This document shows, piece after piece, positions 58,502 through 64,000 of a stretch of 64,000 nucleotides of DNA. The notes beneath the pieces are model-generated. The model saw only the letters and a program-made list of their open reading frames with translations. It searched no databases and was not told the origin of the DNA. This DNA is from Ulota crispa (taxonomy: Eukaryota > Streptophyta > Bryopsida > Orthotrichales > Orthotrichaceae): assembly GCA_963920765.1 (NCBI GenBank), contig OY987248.1, forward strand, positions 997,001-1,061,000. Direction: 5' to 3'. Numbering within the stretch: the first letter of the stretch is position 1; each line of letters opens with the position of its first letter. The position numbers and the translations under genes were made by a program.

Positions 58502-58777
58502 ATGGCGTGGTTTGATTGCATTCGGCCAAGGGCCATCTTGAATCTTGCGGTCATGATTTTGATGGCATTGTTGGTTATGACAAGTGCCCATGAAGCAACA
58601 ACTGAAAACAACTCTACTGTTCTAAGAAGACTTCTCCACAAAGGTCATCATGGACATGTTCCACGTGGTCCTCAAGATGGAGGTGAACCAAAAAATACAA
58701 GGAACGAGCAAACCGGAACTCACAGCCATTCACCATGCACACACCATTGTGTGAAGGGATTACCAGGTCCAAGATGA
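58502..58777 (+). CDS. Small secreted His/Pro-rich peptide precursor (91 aa)
   Basis: An intact 91-codon frame starts at ATG 58502. Residues 11-28 are hydrophobic (ILNLAVMILMALLVMTSA) after a basic start (IRPR), a typical signal peptide with likely cleavage near SAHEA. The rest is hydrophilic: NNSTVLRRLLHKGHHGHVPR, GPQDGGEPKNTRNEQTGTHS, then a tail with two cysteines (SPCTHHCVKGLPGPR). TATA-like sequences lie at 58387-58395 (AATATAAAT) and about 58445. This is the layout of plant signalling-peptide or antimicrobial precursors. VPRGPQ loosely recalls CLE/PIP-type motifs, but no family signature is complete. Single exon, with no sign of damage. Confidence 0.6.
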   Translation: MAWFDCIRPRAILNLAVMILMALLVMTSAHEATTENNSTVLRRLLHKGHHGHVPRGPQDGGEPKNTRNEQTGTHSHSPCTHHCVKGLPGPR

Positions 58778-59122
58778 AGACATATCTTACAACATGATCT
58801 TTAGATGTTATATACCAACAATGTTTAGTGTTGTTGTGATGTAAATCACGGCATACGATAAAAATAAGTAAAGTAAGTAGATTATAGTATGTGTGAGGTG
58901 TTGTACTCTTTTTCCTTCATCCGCAATTTTGTCCTTGTTTAGTAAGGTTTTCCTGGATAAGGTTTTGATGAGGCGACGTAAGGAAGTGTTAGTTAACTAA
59001 TGTTCATTGGAGTTTACTTTAGTAAAGGGATTTCATGGACCAATAGTAGAAAGTAATTTTTACCTTAGAGTTATTTTAGTTAAAGTTACTCAAGGACCAA
59101 TAGTAGAGAAGGACTTTTACCA
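58778..59122. other. Downstream flank of the peptide gene
   Basis: Probable 3' UTR followed by AT-rich DNA. ACCAATAGTAGA occurs twice (about 59039 and 59097) in a short direct duplication. Confidence 0.4.
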
Positions 59123-59355
59123 TTAGCAAAATTTTGAGCCCTTTAGAAGGCCCCTAACTCCACTTGAGAGATGTGCATATAGAGAAAAAAGCTGCCATTT
59201 TTTACTATCAGAATTTGCCATTTTTGACATCTGTAGTGTGTCATCTAATGTGCCACAGCGATTTTAGTATTTTTTTTAAAAGAAAATTACCACCTCTGTT
59301 ATGTAGCGCAGTAGAGTCTTTTAGGGGCCCTCTAGAGGGTTAAGAATTTTGCTAA
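59123..59355. mobile_element. 233-bp MITE
   Basis: TTAGCAAAATTTTGAGCCCT...GGCCCCTAA at the left pairs with TTAGGGGCCC...AGAATTTTGCTAA at the right. Interior AT-rich, non-coding. Confidence 0.6.
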
Positions 59356-61958
59356 TGTTAATTGTCCTCTCTCTTCAGTATATAGATGAAACCTTATATG
59401 GAAGAGGTTGTTCTTGAGACTACTTTTTTATAAGTGAAAGACAAATAAGAAAGGTATGAAATACTCTTGAAATTCTCAAAATTTCAGTGCGTTGCCAAAA
59501 GTCTACAATGTCACAGAACTTCTATGTTCTAACTTCTAAGGGTCTTGTGGGGCCAAAGTGGGCCAGCTTGGTACTAGGAATTACAATGTGGGAGAATAAA
59601 AGAGCAAGCTTGAAAGACCTTGTTCCCGGTTGGTTTAGTGAGGCACAATGTGGATGCTCTCATGCCACTCAATCCTAATGTGTGAATCCTAATATGTGAA
59701 GCAATGGTACTTGAATTTAGTGTTTTTTCAGTTTAGTGGGATTTATTTTAGATTTTCTTTGGTGATTGATCAACTAACTCTTTATGAGGCATAATTGGTG
59801 AGCAAATGTGAGGAACCAGAGTTTTGAGGATTTTTTTGAAATAAATGTAAAAGTTAAGCAAGTCAACTTGGAGAGCCAAGGGTGTAGATGCCATAATATA
59901 ATCTCTTGAAATGCTTGGTAAATCTATACACGTCAATTTGTGGGTCCAAGGTAGGAAAGCTCAGATATTTTCACTTTGTAAAAAAATTATAAATTTCAAT
60001 TCACTAAAATTTTGAGTTTAGAAGTTCTGCACTGCATGTTTTAAATTTAGAATCCTTGTTTAGTTCAAAGCGGTAGAAGGGGATAACTACAAAACAAAGA
60101 TAGATGTTAACTTTTATACTTGATAAATTAATTTGAAATTTTCCGCCTCAAACACCTACAAATTGGTCTGTGCAATATACCAAGCCCTCTTGAAATGGGA
60201 TGTCAAAACCTATTCCTATTGTAACAAATTAGTTGTGTTAATGGTACCTCTGGGTTCAGAAGTGAAGCTAGAACATTATTTGTTGGATGCAAGCTTTCAG
60301 GTCACCTATCAGCCCCTTTATCTCGTTGCACACAAATCCTGTTTATCTAAATTTGAGAGTTAGTTGTTGGATATGGTTTCACTTTTTATTAAAGGCAATT
60401 AGCAAATGCATTGTTTTTGATACCAAATTCAAAATTGAGGTTGTAGGTTGTGTTGATAATCATAAAAAAAACATTAAATAAGGAACTCTTGCATGTTTCA
60501 AATGTTGGTATAGCAAAAATCATTTGAAAATAGAAATTGAACTTAGGCTCTTTAAATCTTTTTATTATATGTTTTGAGAGGGTGTTTCTTTTGTTTAACA
60601 AAGAAATAAGCAAGATACAAAGAATTTTTTATATGTTTGCTAAATCCTTATTGACTATAGCCAACTTGTCATACATTCATTTTATTTTACAATTATTATA
60701 ACAATGACCAAGGTAATAAAAATTAAAACATCAAAAAGTGCATGGAATATGTAAATATAGAGGGTTGGATTCCATCTTTTGAAATGGACATTATCTTGGA
60801 TGAGCTTGGATGAGTGACAATTACTTCTCCTTCCCATTTCACCAATCTCAATTAATGGGGTTGCATGTCAAAATGGCTCAAAATCTTTATATCCAAATTT
60901 AAAAAATGATTATAAAGTAAGCATGAATTTTTTTTGCTGGCATGATATTGATTCCATAGTGAATTCTCGAGTGAATCTGCTAATTAAAATGATATAGGTT
61001 TTCATTCTTGATTCAATATAAATGCAAATTCAATGTTAAATCTAGTAAAGTAGATATTTGTGCTCTTGAGGCTTTCAAAACATTTCTAAGTTAACTCTTC
61101 TGGACTTAAGTGTAGCCACTTTCAACCAATTGGACACTTGTGAATTAATTAATTGAACCGTTAGTGAAAAAGTAAGTTTTGAGAACCCAAGCTACAACAC
61201 TATAGCATTTCTAAGGAAAAAACAGAAGGTTCAATGGATGGTATAAGACTAAAATATTAAAATTTTGAAAAGCACAAAAATAAAGTAAAATAAATTTCTT
61301 TTTGGTTGGCTTGCGCCCTTCTCCAAACAAGATTATTTCTGCTGCCACACGCTCATTGCAAAGTTCCAATGCAATTACTTACCCCTGTTTTGCAAATAAA
61401 CTGATCCTACGAAGACATTTTATAAACACATATAATCGCTCTAAGAGATCCCTACTACTAAACTTAGGGTTGCAAACCCTTAATTTATTTCAAAGTTCAA
61501 GAGAATAATTGAAGACATCTAAAGCTGAAAAACAAAAGAAATTGTGAACAAGGCATGCTAGGTAAAAATACTTGGGCACCTAAAGCCACAAAGATAGTTT
61601 GATCTATTATCAAGGAGATTTTTCAATGATCATGATTTTGGATAGACAAGATTTGGATATATGCTCATATGTGGGCAAAATCTTTTTGAAGTGTAAGTGA
61701 AGAAATTAAAAAATGAGCATTTGAACACTAAATACAAGAATTACATGAGATGTTAAATTTTGATATGTAAATTTTCAGAACCTTGTTTTGATTTCATGGC
61801 TTGGTTGCTAAACATTTTCTAATAAGGGCCGCTTTAGACTATGGCCAACCAAGTTGAGAGGTTGTGGGATTGAGTGGCCAAACTTTGTTGAGAGGTCAAA
61901 GAAATGGGCTGAAAATAGGTAATAAAATATTGTTTTTGACACCTTTGGCTACCCTTAG
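59356..61958. other. AT-rich intergenic DNA
   Basis: No gene seen. Open frames at 60133-60363 and 61302-61508 have no recognisable similarity. AGTTGAGAGGTTGTGG near 61851 begins the sequence related to the tandem repeat that follows. Confidence 0.45.
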
Positions 61959-62156
61959 TGTGAAGCCTCCAAAGGCCAAGTCCAAAGGCCAAACTCTTGG
62001 CAATGAGCTTCCACAACCTCTCAACTTGAATAGCCATAGTTTGAAACCTTCAAAGGCCAAGCCCAAAATCCAAAGTCATAAACTTCCACGGCCTCTCACT
62101 TGAATAGTCATAGTGTGAAGCCTCCAAAGGCCAAGCCCAAAGTCTAAAGTCATAGC
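61959..62156 (+). repeat. ~75-bp tandem repeat, about 2.6 copies
   Basis: GTGTGAAGCCTCCAAAGGCC starts units at about 61959, 62038 (as GTTTGAAACCTTC) and 62113. Units share AAAGGCCAAG, CTTCCAC, CCTCTCA and TTGAATAGYCATAG. A reverse-oriented fragment (GAGAGGTTGTGG) precedes it at 61857. Confidence 0.65.
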
Positions 62157-62458
62157 ATTTATTAGGCCTTCCAAATCTAACGGCCAAGATCTTGTTGGCT
62201 TTTTATTATACTATGAAAACCAATTGTCGGCCTCTCACCCATAGTTTGGATCTCCATTTTTGCTTAACCCAAACTTTTCTTGAGAGGCCGTCATTTTGGA
62301 TGAAAGGATGATGTCATAGGGGGTGAGGGACTTTGGACGTTAGCCTCTAGTAGAAAGGATCAAGCAGCCAAACTCTTGGTTTCTTGCAATTTGGTTGATG
62401 GAAATCCACGACCTCTAGACCTTTGGCCATAGTGTGAAGCAACCCTAAGTATCTTTTC

Positions 62459-62604
62459 ACAAACAATACTACAAGGAAACCATGGTCAAATTTACAAAAA
62501 GTTGATGAAGATTGTGACCTAAACTACAGTATATTGTAGATTAGGTCACAATCTTTGTTAACTTTTTGTAATTTTGACCATGGTTTCCTTGTAGTATTGT
62601 TTGT
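62459..62604. repeat. 146-bp near-perfect hairpin
   Basis: ACAAACAATACTACAAGGAA at the start pairs with TTCCTTGTAGTATTGTTTGT at the end. The arms run nearly unbroken through AAACCATGGTCAAAT and GATTGTGACCTAA to a centre TACAGTATATTGTA. ACTACAAGGAAAC resembles the CACTA-type end at 49918, so it may be a miniature CACTA element. A small-RNA precursor is the other option. Confidence 0.65.
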
Positions 62605-63090
62605 AAGAAAAATGTCTTTGAATATATGTATAATCTTAAACCATCTTTATAAGTTGGTATGTGAAATTAGTACTTCAGATAGAATCCTAGTGGAGGTATA
62701 AGGTCCTACTATCCCTAGTGCTATTGTTGCTATCCTTTTGACTTAGCATAGCATTCTTAATCATAAGTGGGAAGGTCCTTTCGTTAGAAGAAAATTTGAA
62801 AAAACTGCGTTAAAGTCAGTATAATCTACTTGATGTTGTTTTGTTCCTAATGCAAAAAAAAAAATCATTAAGAACAAAAGAGCATCAAGCAGATTATGTT
62901 GACTTTAACACAATTTTTTCAATTTTTCTTCTAGTGTTTGCACACAAAAAACATAAGTACATAGAAGTAAGTCAACTAAAGAATCAAATAGAACAAACTA
63001 TTCTTGAGGATTGCCAATCAAGATTTTAATTTAAATTTAAGGGTGACTGGATTATTCCAAAAAGAAATACTTTGCATATCTATTATTAGC
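62605..63090. other. AT-rich intergenic DNA
   Basis: A weak inverted similarity lies around 62796-62930 (AAGTCAGTATAATCTACTTG versus AAGCAGATTATGTTGACTTT), possibly another degraded hairpin element. No gene. Confidence 0.4.
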
Positions 63091-63327
63091 TTAACCCCTA
63101 AAGGATGTTGCCTACCAAAAGTGTTAGCTGTATTCATACAAAGACCATCACTTGAAGAAATGACTTTATGACAAATGTCAAAAAATTCCCAAAAAAACCT
63201 AGGTAGTATGTTTATGATTTGATTTAAGATTTACTGCTTCAATAAAAAATTATGGGCTACCCAAATATCCCATCTATATACAATATATGAGAGCATATAC
63301 AATGCAACAACATCCTTTAGGGGTTAA
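63091..63327. mobile_element. Compact TTAA-family element with perfect 20-bp ends
   Basis: Starts TTAACCCCTAAAGGATGTTG and ends CAACATCCTTTAGGGGTTAA, perfect inverted ends including TTAA on both sides. 237 bp, AT-rich, non-coding. It is the cleanest copy in the window and the best guide to the family's ends. Confidence 0.8.
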
Positions 63328-64000
63328 GGCACATATTTGTTGTTATTCTATCTTAGTTCCTTTGCCTACTTTGAATTGTCCGTGTCTAAAGGCAACATGG
63401 GATGAAGGATTAAGGTCAAAGTACAACATGGAATTAAGGTAAGAAGGCAATGTAAGTGGGATTAAGGTCCATTAGTACTAGTAGTTTGATCACCCATATT
63501 ATCAATCTATATTATAAAGCGTGCATTATATGTCTCGTAATATTCAAAATTCTCTATTAATACCGCAAAATCTATTAGAGAGGGGGAGGAGAGAAAAGGC
63601 TCCCAAAGGGAGGGTGAAAAATCATTATAATTTTTTTTTAAAATTCTATGTTATAAGGTTTGTTTAGAATTACATAAATTTTTTAAGTAATAATTCACCC
63701 AAAATTGGAATTCAAAATTGAGGGGAAGGAGAGGAAAAGGTAATAAGGAAAAATAAGGGTGAAAAGTCATTTAAAAAATCACCAAATATTATGAGAGACA
63801 TGGAACAAAGTGCATGCAAGGCATACTTGTTGAAATTAAAATGACACTATTGTTTACTTGATTCAATAATGTTACATTTGGACTACCCAATGTCTTGACT
63901 TTGAGAGTTTAACCTGGAGAAATGGAGCACTTGCCTCAAGACCTTGGATGAACCAAAAAAAATCATTCTCATCAAGATGAGGTATTTCTCTTTCTAGGAA
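63328..64000. other. AT-rich intergenic DNA
   Basis: GGGGAGGAGAGAAAAGG-like purine runs occur at about 63580 and 63722 in a degenerate duplication. No gene. Confidence 0.4.

Noticed and set aside
58640..58720. CLE or PIP peptide motif in the secreted peptide (HVPRGPQDGG)
   Set aside because: CLE peptides end with a P-x-x-H-N type core and PIPs with SGPSxxGxGH; neither is complete, so no family name is given.
1..64000. tRNA, rRNA or CRISPR features
   Set aside because: No cloverleaf, rRNA-like sequence or regularly spaced repeat array was seen on either strand by eye.

Overview
The window is nuclear DNA from a land plant. The support is spliced genes with GT-AG introns, a 20S proteasome alpha-3 gene of plant type, a four-MA3-domain protein of the plant MRF type, a chloroplast-targeted alpha/beta hydrolase and a BAHD acyltransferase. 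The intergenic DNA is AT-rich and full of small inverted-repeat transposons. I cannot name the species. A large-genome plant is likely, and a non-seed plant is possible but not shown.

Layout. 0-11 kb is mostly AT-rich non-genic DNA. It has a possible gene tail at the left edge, a telo-box-bearing promoter-like block followed by a reading frame with one in-frame stop (3.4-4.5 kb), and several MITEs. 11.39-14.87 kb (minus) is the complete proteasome gene (11 coding exons, 250 aa). 15.5-26.4 kb is a transposon field dominated by one family with TTAACCCCT ends. 28.2-31.6 kb (plus) is the MA3-domain gene (5 coding exons, 721 aa). 32.8-40.9 kb holds MITEs, a 1.2-kb purine-rich repeat block and tandem duplications. 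41.0-46.3 kb (plus) is the hydrolase (11 exons, 402 aa). 47.5-51.4 kb (minus) is a BAHD gene that looks broken by a CACTA-type terminus and a 10-nt frameshift. 52.8-56.5 kb is a row of four related ~0.9-kb palindromes, with a minisatellite grown from one unit's end. 56.7-58.2 kb has more TTAA-family DNA. 58.5 kb encodes a small secreted His/Pro-rich peptide. 58.8-64 kb is AT-rich with small hairpins, a tandem repeat and a compact TTAA element with perfect 20-bp ends.

The genes do not form a functional cluster. They are unrelated housekeeping or metabolic genes in repeat-rich DNA. The most unusual content is the repeat biology: a TTAA-target element family with modular half-element architecture, and the tandem palindrome array. 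Exon coordinates were worked out by hand from splice signals, phase continuity and family conservation.
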